Source of the DNA: Oreohelix idahoensis | Taxonomy: Eukaryota > Mollusca > Gastropoda > Stylommatophora > Oreohelicidae | NCBI GenBank assembly: GCA_024509875.1 | Contig: JAMPIV010005832.1 | Location: 62,001-126,000 of the forward strand | Direction of reading: 5' to 3' | Length of the DNA: 64,000 bases | In this document: positions 32,076-41,955 of the stretch, in pieces | How the letters are laid out: the number at the start of each line of letters is the position of its first letter | Position numbering within the stretch: the stretch's first letter is position 1 | Made by a program: the position numbers and the translations under genes | Notes under the pieces: generated by a model | The model's database searches: none | Seen by the model: the letters and a program-made list of their open reading frames with translations, nothing else | What the model was told of the DNA's origin: nothing

Positions 32076-34136
32076 CTACATATGGACCTTTAATTTTGTG
32101 GACCTATTTGTCCATGCACCGGTATGGTCTCTTCCACTCGAAGCTCTATAGTGATGATTTTTCTTCCCAGAATTATCATGCATAAAACGACCGCTACCAA
32201 TTTTTCTTTTCTTGGGGCTTTCTCCCCACTTAAAATTCTTGATGAGAGATTTCCTCTCTACATCCTCTTCCTCCAGTTTGTTTAAGTCCGATTGAGGGAT
32301 TTTCGGCTTATCCTGGGGTAAGATATCTTTTTGCACTCTCCGCATAGTGGCCATTGTAAAACAGTTAAGTGAAGCTTGTCCGTGAAAAGGGGCTTCCCAT
32401 TCCATTTGGTCCACTTTATCAAATCTATTTTTCTTTTTATTATCAGGCCTAATTTTGCCCCGTGGCGTGTCCAGGTCCTGATCAATGTTCCCACTTGTGG
32501 GTGTTCCCTCATGTGCTATGCTACACCTTTCTACAAAATTCTCAATGTCCCATCTTGCTTTGGGCCAATAATAATTGTGAGCCACCTTTTGAATGATGGT
32601 ACCTATCTTCTCATGGTCCCCATCTGGTTTCACATGTAGGCTCCTTATTAAGTCTGCCCTATATCTTTTAGGAAGTACCAGCTGTCCCTGACCTTTGGAT
32701 CTAGCTCCAGTCTTCCTATACATCAACTTGTTTTTCATGTAAAAATCTCCCTTGCCTGGAGTTGTATGACAAGTTGACAATTTTCTGAAACAAGGCTTGA
32801 GTGTTTTATCCCCAGCCTGTGCCTTCCTCATCTCTTCTGGAGTGGTATCCAACATAATATCCTCCTCCTGTCTTGAGGTCGACCTGACCTGAAGGGTGGC
32901 CATATACACAGGTTTCCTTCTGCAATGGTCAGTGTCATGATTGTTCATCTTACAATTTTTACACCACCTTTTTCCTTGGTTGAAAGATTTTCTTTCATCA
33001 TATTTCCTTTCATCGAATTGTGGGGTTTTATTTTTATTTTCATACCGTGGCCTATCAAACTGGTGCTTACCTTTGTTTTGATCCCTAGGATCAAATTTAT
33101 TAAAGTTCTGTGGTGCCCTAAAGTTATCCACTTGTTTCTTTTTATTACCTGTTACCTCTGCTTGAGCTGCTTGATACCTTTCAGCAACATTTAGCAACTC
33201 ACCCAGCCTCTCTGCACCTTGTTCCATGAGAAACTTTCTCAGGTCTGGAGCCATGGACTCTCTTAATTGCTCTATAAGGACCATTTCCTTAAGATCTTGG
33301 GTTTTCCCCAGAGAAGTCCATTTCTCCAAGTATGTCTCTATTCGTGCAGAGAACTGGTGATAGGTTTCACCTGACAGTAGTTTAGCATTCCTAAATTTTT
33401 TCCTATAAAATTCTGCATTCTTTTCATATCTTAACAAAAGAGCCTGCTTTAGCATGTCATAATTTTCCTGATCACTTCTGCTCATTTTTGCAAAAACTTC
33501 ATAAGCTGCCCCACGAAGTCCTTGAGATAACTTTAAGCTCCACCTTTCTCTCTCTAACCCATATGTGGTAGCTAATAGTTCATACCTATTTAGATAGCTC
33601 TCTATATCATCGTCTTTCTCAACAAAATGATCTAAATGAAAATTCATAGCTGAGGTTGAGGCTCCTTGGCTAGCAGTGGCATCAGAGGCAAAGGGACTGG
33701 CACCATTTTCAGGAGCATGGCCTTGAAACTCAAACTCCCTTAGTCGTAACTCATGTTCCCTTTGTAATCTCTTCTCCTCCTTTTCTGCTTCCCTTTCTGC
33801 AGCTAATCTTCTTTCTTCTGCAGCTAATTTCTTCTCTTCTCTTTCTGCAGCTAATTTCTTCTCTTCTCTTTCTGCAGCTAATTTCTTCTCTTCTCTTTCT
33901 GCAGCCTGTCTTCTTTCCTCGGCTTCCAATGCTTTAGCCTCTTTGCCAGCCTCAATCTGCAACCTCTTAGCCTCAGCCTCTAATTTTCTTTCGGCCTCTT
34001 TTTCTAATCTTCTTTCTTCCCGTTCAATATATTTGTCACATTCAGCAGTGACATAAGAAATCATAATTTGCCCGTCCATTCCTAACTCTTTCGCAGTCTG
34101 TACAGCAGCAGATCGAAATTTTGCCAGGTCGGCCAT
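32076..34136 (-). CDS. Gag fused to integrase zinc domain, right unit (686 aa)
   Basis: Starts MADLAKFRSA at 34136, the first ATG after the leader. Residues 35-135 form a charged coiled coil with tandem REEKKLAAE repeats. Residues 170-325 are a Gag capsid, and 240-325 (YRKKFRNAK, LKEMVLIEQL, LGELLNVAERY) resemble a SCAN domain, which is known to derive from Gmr1-like Gag. A CCHC zinc knuckle follows (C392, C395, H400, C405). Directly after it comes an integrase leader (EEMRKAQAGDKTL) and zinc domain (H501, H508, NYYWPKARWD, C538), but the fourth zinc ligand is replaced by Ala541. No DTG/DSG protease and no DDE core are present; about 140 basic residues of unknown nature end the ORF just before pol. 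It is a virion-like structural protein with a vestigial integrase piece. Confidence 0.88.
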   Translation of the reverse strand: MADLAKFRSAAVQTAKELGMDGQIMISYVTAECDKYIEREERRLEKEAERKLEAEAKRLQIEAGKEAKALEAEERRQAAEREEKKLAAEREEKKLAAEREEKKLAAEERRLAAEREAEKEEKRLQREHELRLREFEFQGHAPENGASPFASDATASQGASTSAMNFHLDHFVEKDDDIESYLNRYELLATTYGLERERWSLKLSQGLRGAAYEVFAKMSRSDQENYDMLKQALLLRYEKNAEFYRKKFRNAKLLSGETYHQFSARIETYLEKWTSLGKTQDLKEMVLIEQLRESMAPDLRKFLMEQGAERLGELLNVAERYQAAQAEVTGNKKKQVDNFRAPQNFNKFDPRDQNKGKHQFDRPRYENKNKTPQFDERKYDERKSFNQGKRWCKNCKMNNHDTDHCRRKPVYMATLQVRSTSRQEEDIMLDTTPEEMRKAQAGDKTLKPCFRKLSTCHTTPGKGDFYMKNKLMYRKTGARSKGQGQLVLPKRYRADLIRSLHVKPDGDHEKIGTIIQKVAHNYYWPKARWDIENFVERCSIAHEGTPTSGNIDQDLDTPRGKIRPDNKKKNRFDKVDQMEWEAPFHGQASLNCFTMATMRRVQKDILPQDKPKIPQSDLNKLEEEDVERKSLIKNFKWGESPKKRKIGSGRFMHDNSGKKNHHYRASSGRDHTGAWTNRSTKLKVHM

Positions 34137-34318
34137 TGTCTAACAGATAAATGTCTAAAATATGTAACTAAACAATTTTATCTATGACTAACTAACTTAG
34201 GACAACACAGGCACTGTGAGCTCAACCTTATTTATTTTCACCCAAGGATACCTTTTAATTCTTATTATTCCCTGAAGTGAATTACCCCCAATATTTGTAA
34301 TAGGGAAAGATTCAAAAT

Positions 34319-34336
34319 CCCGAGAGCGAGACCCCA
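34319..34336 (-). promoter_or_regulatory. Candidate primer-binding site, right unit
   Basis: Same TGGGGTCTCGCTCTCGGG on the minus strand, 5 nt (TATAT) after the end of LTR 3. tRNA partner not identified. Confidence 0.55.
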
Positions 34337-34341
34337 ATATA

Positions 34342-36797
34342 TGTGGTGAAGTGGGATGTTATAAATATTTATAGGGGACTTAGTGTACTGACTGAGATCA
34401 GCTGTGAAGGTATCTATATCTAATAAGAGTAGTGTATTATAGATAACCTTACTTGCTGCCACATATGTATACCTCAGTCAGAATTATTCTGGAATAGTGT
34501 GATGACTACGTTATATGTCTAGGGTATGTGTATGATGAAGTGTAAGTCATAACAACAACAGACAGATAAACAATTTAATTTATTCCACCACACTTGACAA
34601 CACTGTGACACTCACATACATAAAACACTCTACGAGGATATCTTAAAGGAGTCACTGATAACTTTTCAAATAACAATATGTATTCAGTGCTGTCATGAAT
34701 GTATATGTGTCCTGATTCAAATACAAAGGGAACCAGGAATCACAATCAATTTTAATTACAAGTTATATGTACAGAATTTATCAATATGAATCTTGTAGTG
34801 ACATATATTATTAATAGTATCCTATGTGTGTCAGTTGTGTAGTAGTAATCTGAGGTAATACTGGTTTTGTTTTGTTCAAGCTCTGTTGGTATTTGTCATC
34901 ATGACTTCAATAGTTTGTCTTTGTTGGAACTAGTATTGGAGATGTTCTCAGTTCCTGGCATTAAAACAATTAAATTCCCCTCTTAATTTTATTTTACAGT
35001 GTCATTTTAAGATGGGGGTACATAATGTTGAGCTCCATGGCCACACTCTCTTATCTTTCGTGATGACTGCAGTAAAAGACTCCTCTGCTCGATTACTTTA
35101 ATGAGTTCTGGAGCCACCCCACTGGTTGCTATATGGACCAAGGAGTATGCTGTCCACCTCTGGCTTCAGCAAAGCTCTGACCAGGTGCTGCTCAATAACT
35201 TTAAGACCACGGTCCCTGAAACAAGAAGGTTGTACCTTCTACGTCAGAACTAATTTACACTCTATTTCTACACTGAGCACAATACATCACAAACATTGAG
35301 TTCAGAGCGTTAGGCCAACTGTCAGCTTCATCTGAAATACTTTATACCAGTATTTCCCTCCCTAATGGTTACCACGCCTCTGCAATTCCAGCATTATTTC
35401 TGTCTAATCAATAATCTAGGTGTCAGTGTACTGTTTGGCCATTCCATGCAGTTTTACTTTCCTCCGACACCTTCTGTTCAGGCTGGAGCTCTATAGGCTT
35501 TACATCATGTTCGCTACTGAACTACACATATATACAGACATAAATTATCAATTTACATTCAATTTTCATTAAAAGATATTGAATATTTCAAGCTTACCAC
35601 AATTCATAGAAATAATAAACAGTTTCGTTGACTGGCAATGAATATAGCACAACTCCGATCTGCCGATGTCCCAGGCTTTATTTTATAAAAAATATACACT
35701 GGTGCTCAACGCACTGCTTCTTAGTAGGTTTATTACAAGATGTGGCAATGAACAGACGCTCTGAATTGAGTATATTCGCAGCTCTACCCAATCAAACCAT
35801 GTCTACACATCTTTTCAAAAAAAAAAAAATACTCCTTTTCACGTTTCCCCTGACAACACAAGATAGTATTTATAGCCTGACCAATCGTGTTTAGTCTTAC
35901 ATTTGTGGCGCTCCAATCAAATAGGAGTTAACATGGTAGGCTATTTCTGTAACGTAATGTTTTTTCAAACACGTTATAAAAAAATTTTATGAGCAGAAAT
36001 GATTTCATGCTGTCAGGCACCCCCACTATTTTATTTTGGTTATAATTTGGTAATTCCTAGACTATTTGCGTAACGTTTTACATATTCTTTGTCAGCAAAC
36101 CCTAAGGAACCCAAATATACAAATTTAAAAGAGCTAAGTGGCTGCGTTCAAAATATGTGTTTTCCAAAGATAGTCGTATATTTGTTCTTTATTCCTTTTC
36201 GTTGTTTAGAACCGCCACCTGTCCTGCCTTTTCCACTGTTATGTCATACTAAAGTCAGGAGCTTAGATGTAAATCAGTAGAATTTCATATTTCCTACTAA
36301 GCATTTTTCATATTTTTAAACCTGATTCTTGTAGTAATAGTGTTTCTTTTTCACTGACTATATGAAAAAAAGTTATTGCTAGTGGCCTTACACGTGGGAT
36401 TTGCGTTACTATTAATCGCGCGACGCGTGTAGTGTTGCATGCTTCCTGCCTTCATTCGTCCCTCTCTCTCTCCTGCTTTATCTGTCTTTTAATTACGCCG
36501 TGTATGGAATGAATGAAATATTAAATCTAGGTCATTGATCAGCTTGCGTATCTCAAGGTTTTTCCAAGAAATACAGTACACGTTTCATTGAAGAAAGCGT
36601 GCAGCGACACAGTAGGCTTTTACTATCAACGTGAAAGCGTTACAATTTGCCGACGAAGTAGAAAACAAGGGGATTTCGAGTACAGTCATTGTGACAGCAC
36701 TGTTCTTTTACCATTTCTCTTTTCTTTATTAAATGTATTTGTTAGGCTTTATATTTACCTGATAATTTATATATGTGGATTAGAATATTCCACGACA
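34342..36797 (-). repeat. LTR 3 (right; 5' LTR of the right unit)
   Basis: 2456 bp. On the minus strand it starts TGTCGTGGAATATTC right after the GCTGT duplication. As the outermost 5' LTR it would drive transcription of the whole tandem. Internal promoter elements were not resolved by eye. Confidence 0.95.
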
Positions 36798-36802
36798 GCT
36801 GT

Positions 36803-37870
36803 GGCGAAATATATTGTCAGCAACATTTGTGTAACTTAACCTAGCATCTCAGCCACTTGAGGCTAAACAACATAGGAACTATATATATGTTCTATTCATC
36901 CTACGTCGGCGATCACCACGCATGAACCTTACTCCAACCAACTGAAGGCATAGATAACTTATTGTATCCAGGACAAATTAAATCTTCGACTCTAGCGACT
37001 CCCGTGAAATTTGCAGTCAGCAACTACGGCAAATCTGGGACTGGATTTGGCAAAACTTAAATTTGAGACTAAATAGTCTTATTACTTATTAGTGTATTTC
37101 TTTGGAATGCCTGCGACAACTACTGGGGTAAGCAAAAGTCTGAAAGTGGCCACTGAATGGGTGTGAATTGAATGAACGGAGAAAGAAACTTATGTCTTTT
37201 GTTAACATCATATACTTATGTGGTTTCTTCTTTCTTTTTTTTTTTATCTCACTAATCTGAGTAGTCACGGGATAGATTACATTAGGAACCTATTCTTTTC
37301 CCATACTGACTATTTCATAACTTATTGTTAACTTTTGATCTTTTGGGTTAATTAACCTCTGTTGGGATCGTCTTTTCTTTTCCTTTACCAGAGGTGGAAA
37401 ACCTATTTGATTAATTTCTTCTTTTGCAATTTTGTCTGTAAACCATGATCTAGTGATGTATATGCTTATTGTTGTGATCTTCTATTGATAATAAACTTTA
37501 TTAAACCTTTAGTTATCGTGTCGGTCAACCCCTATCCATTATATGTTATTCATAGTTTGTTTTCACGTTCGTGCGTATTTGTCACAGAATTGTGTGCATT
37601 TGAGTGTAGTGTAACTTGTATTTCGTACAAGGAGAGAAAGTGCGCCAGATTTAAATATCGTCATCCAGATATGCTGGATTAGATAAATTATTCTATCCAG
37701 AGACTGTCCTTTCTCTTACACGATCCCCTCGTGATAAAACTATTTCTTACCCCTTACTTTCACATTGTCATCACTATCACCTCTGCTCAGACAGGGCTAT
37801 AAACATCTATTACCTATCTGATAAAATCTACGACAATAAGTAACGAAATATGTGATGTACACTCCACTGT
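36803..37870. other. No gene recognised
   Basis: Right flank of the LTR composite. Short open frames (for example 37485-37682) have no recognisable domain. Confidence 0.5.
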
Positions 37871-37874
37871 CTAG

Positions 37875-38140
37875 AGGAGCCCGATTGGTTAAGCAGTTAG
37901 AGAGCTTTCACCTCGTGGCAAAGTTACCGGGGTTCTGGATTGAAACCTGGTTGCGTCTCGCTCCAGTCTACTCAACTGTACATGAGTACCTGCCACTGCT
38001 CTTGAGTTAGGGAAGGCATAGGCAGCAACAAGGGAACTGGTCACACCCATCTCATAAAAAGCGGAGCCTGGTATGATGAAGTCTCTAACAATTCAGTTCT
38101 CTCCGGCATTTTCTGCCAAGGGACTACTTTGACACCTCAC
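37875..38140 (+). mobile_element. tRNA-headed SINE candidate (family 3, copy a)
   Basis: Head with AGAGAGCTTTCACCTCGTGGC and box B-like GGATTGAAACCTGG near 37935-37955. It shares head and body blocks (AGTTACC/AATTATC, TGCTCTTGAG, CATTTT-CC) with 55485-55715. No convincing target duplication was found, so the boundaries are approximate. Confidence 0.6.
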
Positions 38141-39007
38141 GCCCTTCCACTGATATTTAATTTCAGTCCTCCTTCTTCCACCTACCAAAACGCGTTACTG
38201 GTTATATCCTTCCCCCGCTCCCCAATTCAAAGCACGCGAGCTCACACACAAAACACGCCTAATAATAGGAAACTGCCCTACATTAAGCCCAAATAAATAA
38301 TAGCAGGAAGAAACGATGACATATAAATTAGACAAAGCGTCAGTCACAAACCATTATTCCCTGTCTGATGTTACAAAGACCGGGCATCAATCAGTACCCG
38401 GAAGAACGGGAGTGCCCCCCCCACGGAAAAAAGGGGGGGGGGGAAGAGACAGTGATGTTGTAGCGGGTTCTTCCAATATTGACTGAGACATGGTCTTCTT
38501 GCATGATACCGCACATCTTTATTAAACGTCCGTCAATGACACCTCAGGCGATAGATTGCCTTGATCGGCGTCTAATGGCTAAATTTTCCGGGCTAATTTT
38601 AATTGCTCAAGATATGCGTTCTGCGATATTGTGGGGAGGAAAAAGGGACAGGGGGTTCTTGCGAGAAAATCGCTTTTAGCGACAACGCAGTCTTTCTTCG
38701 GAATTAAATCAGTCCCAAGCGGTCAGGCTGCTTTTGGTTCGTTTGAAAAAAATAAAATCTATCTTATTTTAAGATGCAGTGCGAAGGATGGTAGCAGGGT
38801 AGCAATAAAGACGAGGTGGCTGTGTTTGGTCGAAAGATTTATGGAATCTGTCTCGAATGATTTGGCAAATTTTAATTATGAGCATTATAGCAAATGACTG
38901 AGCTTCTGCTGAAACACATCAGGGGTAAAAGAAGACACATACATTCTAATTGATAATGGGATCATATATAAACGAGAGAATAGGACTACAGCGCCCTCAG
39001 GGATGTC
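38141..39007. other. No gene recognised
   Basis: Contains poly-C and poly-G runs near 38416-38443. Open frames at 38479-38897 have no recognisable domain. Confidence 0.5.
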
Positions 39008-39019
39008 AAACAAGGCCAC

Positions 39020-39332
39020 AGGGACCCAAGACGCATCAAAAGTGAGGAATGCAGTAAGCGACCCATAGCTTGACTGCCTGCGTCAGGGTCAGCGAACCAG
39101 AGCTGACCAAGACCCTACTCCACCTCCACGTGGTGGTCCTGGAAACAGGCTGCATCACTGCAGTCTGGCTGAGGAGTAGGGATCGAAGAGGGAAGGCAAA
39201 CCCGGTCCCAAAAAATGCCGTGCGGAAGTCGGATGTATCGGCCGAAGGGCGCAAATACCGCAGCTTCGCTGTAAATGGACACAACGCAACCAACGTCCTT
39301 TTCAGGACGAACGAGGAAGAAGAAGAAAAAGA
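39020..39332 (+). mobile_element. 313-bp retroposon with (GAAGAA)n tail, copy b
   Basis: Starts AGGGACCCAAGACGC and ends GAAGAAGAAGAAAAAG. A perfect 12-bp duplication AAACAAGGCCAC flanks it (39008-39019 and 39333-39344). Length and start point equal those of copy a at 9683-9995, and the bodies are highly similar. Confidence 0.9.
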
Positions 39333-39344
39333 AAACAAGGCCAC

Positions 39345-39515
39345 TAGTATGAGGTTGTGCATGGATCTGGCAACTTCATCGTGTAAAACAAAATACCACA
39401 TGAACCACAGCTACAAGAGCACGTGACTGCTTGGTGCAGGTTTCCTGCCAGGGGACCAGCTGTAGTGGTGGCTCCATGCTTCATTAGAAGCGCAAAGGAA
39501 AATGATAGCGATGAT
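39345..39515 (+). mobile_element. GAT-tailed retroposon 3' end (copy a)
   Basis: Contains ATGGATCTGGCAACTTCATC, GTAAAACAAA, GGTGCAGGTTTCC and a GATGATGAT tail. The same order occurs on the minus strand at 60060-60205 and, more diverged, at 54826-55080. Probably the 3' untranslated end of a LINE family. Copy b of the 313-bp retroposon sits at its left edge. Confidence 0.6.
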
Positions 39516-39589
39516 GATATATGGAAAAATAAATTTCAAAATTTTATGAAGATTTACAATGTTATAGACGCATGAGCAGCGTATGTCCG

Positions 39590-39960
39590 TGAAAACAATT
39601 ACCGGGGAGTAATTAAAGAAAATCAGACGCTGGAATTGGGTTGGCCATGTCCTCAGAAGGGACTCTCACACCATCACCAGAACTGCTAAGCTATTGACCC
39701 CAGCAGGATGGCGAAAGAGAGGCAGACCAAAGACAATCATGCTGAGAACAGTGGAGGCTTACTAAAAAAAACGGGGGGGGGGGTAGCTACAGTGGTACCA
39801 TAGGGAGCGAATAGCATGAACTAGAGTTGGGGCACGGCACGAAGGATGGCTACTGACCGAGAAAAATGGGGAAAGTTTGTTGCTGCCCTACAAGACGCTA
39901 CTAGGTGTGATGGCCACTGATTGTTTTGTCAGTCAGGGGGATCCAAAAAGAAGAAGAATT
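39590..39960 (+). mobile_element. LINE-A 3' fragment with a roughly 55-bp insertion
   Basis: Plus-strand copy of the C-terminus of the LINE at 47815-49484. WVGHVLRR-like and RKRGRPKT reading (39635-39730), then RMATDREKW and ALQDATR (39845-39910), with a GAAGAAGAA tail at 39949-39957. Between the two parts the expected GAGATGCAAAGAAT is replaced at about 39762-39820 by a poly-A/poly-G stretch plus GTAGCTACAGTGGTACCATAG. Confidence 0.78.
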
Positions 39961-40316
39961 AAAGCCAACATCTAAAACTGTCAGCACCTGCAGCATATTT
40001 AGAGGACGTGGAGCAATGGAAATATGTAAATAGAAAGTAATTTAAATGATTACTTTACAGCTCTTTCTTCGGAACGTTTGTTGTAAATCTAGGGTTATCT
40101 TTAAAATGTTTGTCTCGACAGCCTGTGTCCAGAATATTTGCTTTAAGATTGTCTGGGCCTCTTTCTCGCGCGAGTGCTACATACAGTTAACCATGATCAA
40201 AGACTGCTTCTGGTATGTATACACCTTAATTATCAAATGACTGTCGGTGTGATTTGTTTATTGTCATGGCAAAAGCTAAAATCACAGAAAAAATGACCAC
40301 GCAACATGGATATCAC

Positions 40317-40614
40317 ATGGATATCAACTCCTCTGCCGTATCTCCCCCTTGTCACGGTAGAGGAGCTTGTGTGTTTCCATGGCCCCAAGAGCTATGTCGA
40401 CGGTAGCACAGCTACCACCAGGGTCTCCCAAGCCAGACAGGTCGAAGGGTAGGGACCAGACCAAGAGATACACAAACCTGCCGCTTTTCAGATAGGTTCA
40501 CGACAGTCAAAGGCTAAGGAAGGGCGACCCGATCGAAATGCCTGTTGAAATTCGATGCGCTGGGCCTCAGGCCTAACGAAACAGCACAACGTACTTCACT
40601 TAATGATAATGATG
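40317..40614 (+). mobile_element. Retroposon fragment with TGA/TAA-rich tail and 13-bp TSD
   Basis: Flanked by ACATGGATATCAC (40304-40316) and ACATGGGTATCAC (40615-40627), one mismatch. It ends in AATGATAATGATG. The body (GGTAGAGGAGCTTGTGTG, CAAGAGCTATGTCGACGG) has no recognised domain and may be the 5'-truncated end of a LINE or a SINE. Confidence 0.7.
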
Positions 40615-40627
40615 ACATGGGTATCAC

Positions 40628-41890
40628 CAGACTATAGAAAAGAAAATCAGATTGATCACATGTGCCTAAACGACAAGTCTTCATAGATACACTACACCTT
40701 TAATTCTATATTAAACCCTACTCAAGCTATATCTTCCACCAATCTCTTGCTTATATACCCTCCTATTCCCATTTCCTTAATGCGCGCGCCTCGTTTTCCG
40801 AACCTTTCTAAACTTGGGGAATAACATAAACCATCTTCAAAACTGCAATTGAGCTGTTCGATGAAGTTTGCGTTTCGCAAACCTTGACTCATAACGCTGG
40901 GGAAAATATGCTAAAGTGCGCTTAATTACATCAAAGTTGATAATGGATGACATCCCTAAGATAACTAGAGCTGCCTTTTCTTCTAATATGCGGCGTTATT
41001 ATAAATGCTGTTGTCATGCGATCTAGCTATTGTTAACAATACAGCTCTTAGATTTAACCCTCTTTTTTAAATAATGAACGAAGTTGATTTGTTTTAACTG
41101 CAGTCAGCACAAACATTGGATGTAAAATATTTAATACCTCGTCAGCCTAATGACTTTGTTCTGTCAGTAATAAAGGCGAATTGGACACGCCTAAAAACAT
41201 GATATTTCAACACGAGTGATTTCGAGTAATTATAAAGTCCTTACAACTAATAATTTTCAATCTTTCAAGGTATAACAATTAAATATTTTGTCTTGTTAGT
41301 GTAATCTTGACGACGAATAACCTGTAGGCCTACTGGGTTTGTGGTGTCTGCCACTGTCATCTTAAACCCTTGCTGTGTTACAAGACATTGTGCTAACATG
41401 ACGTATGAACACACGTAACTACACAAAAAAATAGTTATAGAATCCCCACCAGCCAAAAAGCTTTAGAGCCGCCATTGCCTTTACTTATCTCAGTATATTT
41501 TTGCTAGAGATAGAACAAATCTAGCGATAGTACAAATCTGTGCGTACACCGTGTTTTATCTAGCAGAAGTGTTCTATACTGTTGCTCAGTTAACTAACTT
41601 GTTGCCAATATATGATCTATATTATTCTCATGTTTTTGCTATAATTCTTAAACTAACATTTTGTTATGTTCCTCATGTTTCACTTTGCCGAATGCCGGTG
41701 TAGTCTATAAGTACATATATAGTCCAGTGTAGTTAGTTCCCGGGGGTCTCCAAGGGAGACAAAGAATGGGATCACTGCTCCATAAGGAATGTCCTGAAAG
41801 GGCGACAAACGTGAAGTTGAGCATTGGGCCTGCACCTTCATCAAGTAAAACAAATCGCTACATAAATTACCGCGCCCAGAGCACACGAAT
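40628..41890. other. No gene recognised
   Basis: AT-rich. A segment near 41765-41860 (GGCCTGCACC, AAGTAAAACAAATCGC) weakly recalls the GAT-tailed 3'-end family but is too diverged to call. Confidence 0.45.
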
Positions 41891-41892
41891 GC

Positions 41893-41955
41893 TTACTTTA
41901 AAAAAAAAAAGGGGGGGGGGGTAGCTACCGTGGTACCATAGAGAGCAAATAGATA
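41893..41955. repeat. Poly-A/poly-G mini-insertion, second copy
   Basis: CTTACTT, A-run, G-run, then GTAGCTACCGTGGTACCATAG and AGAGCAAATAG. Matches the insert in the LINE-A fragment near 39762-39820. Nature unknown. Confidence 0.65.

Larger units (their letters stand above)
20934..36802 (-). mobile_element. Tandem LTR retrotransposon: LTR-internal-LTR-internal-LTR (Gmr1-like Ty3/gypsy)
   Basis: One insertion unit flanked by a perfect 5-bp duplication GCTGT (20934-20938 and 36798-36802). It holds three long terminal repeats of about 2.45 kb and two internal regions of about 4.25 kb, all read on the minus strand. On that strand each LTR starts TGTCGTG and ends CACA. Purine-rich PPTs abut the LTR starts and a candidate tRNA-primer site follows the LTR ends. 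The coding order is Gag with a SCAN-like segment, CCHC knuckle, integrase zinc domain, integrase GPY/F domain, RT, RNase H. Protease and the catalytic core of integrase are absent from both units. High similarity between copies suggests recent activity. Each unit has its own frameshifts. Confidence 0.93.

Noticed and set aside
32840..32860. MLDTTPEE in the Gag ORF as a protease active site
   Set aside because: Retroviral-type proteases need DT/SG-A/S in a hydrophobic context; here it leads straight into the integrase leader EEMRKAQAGDKTL.
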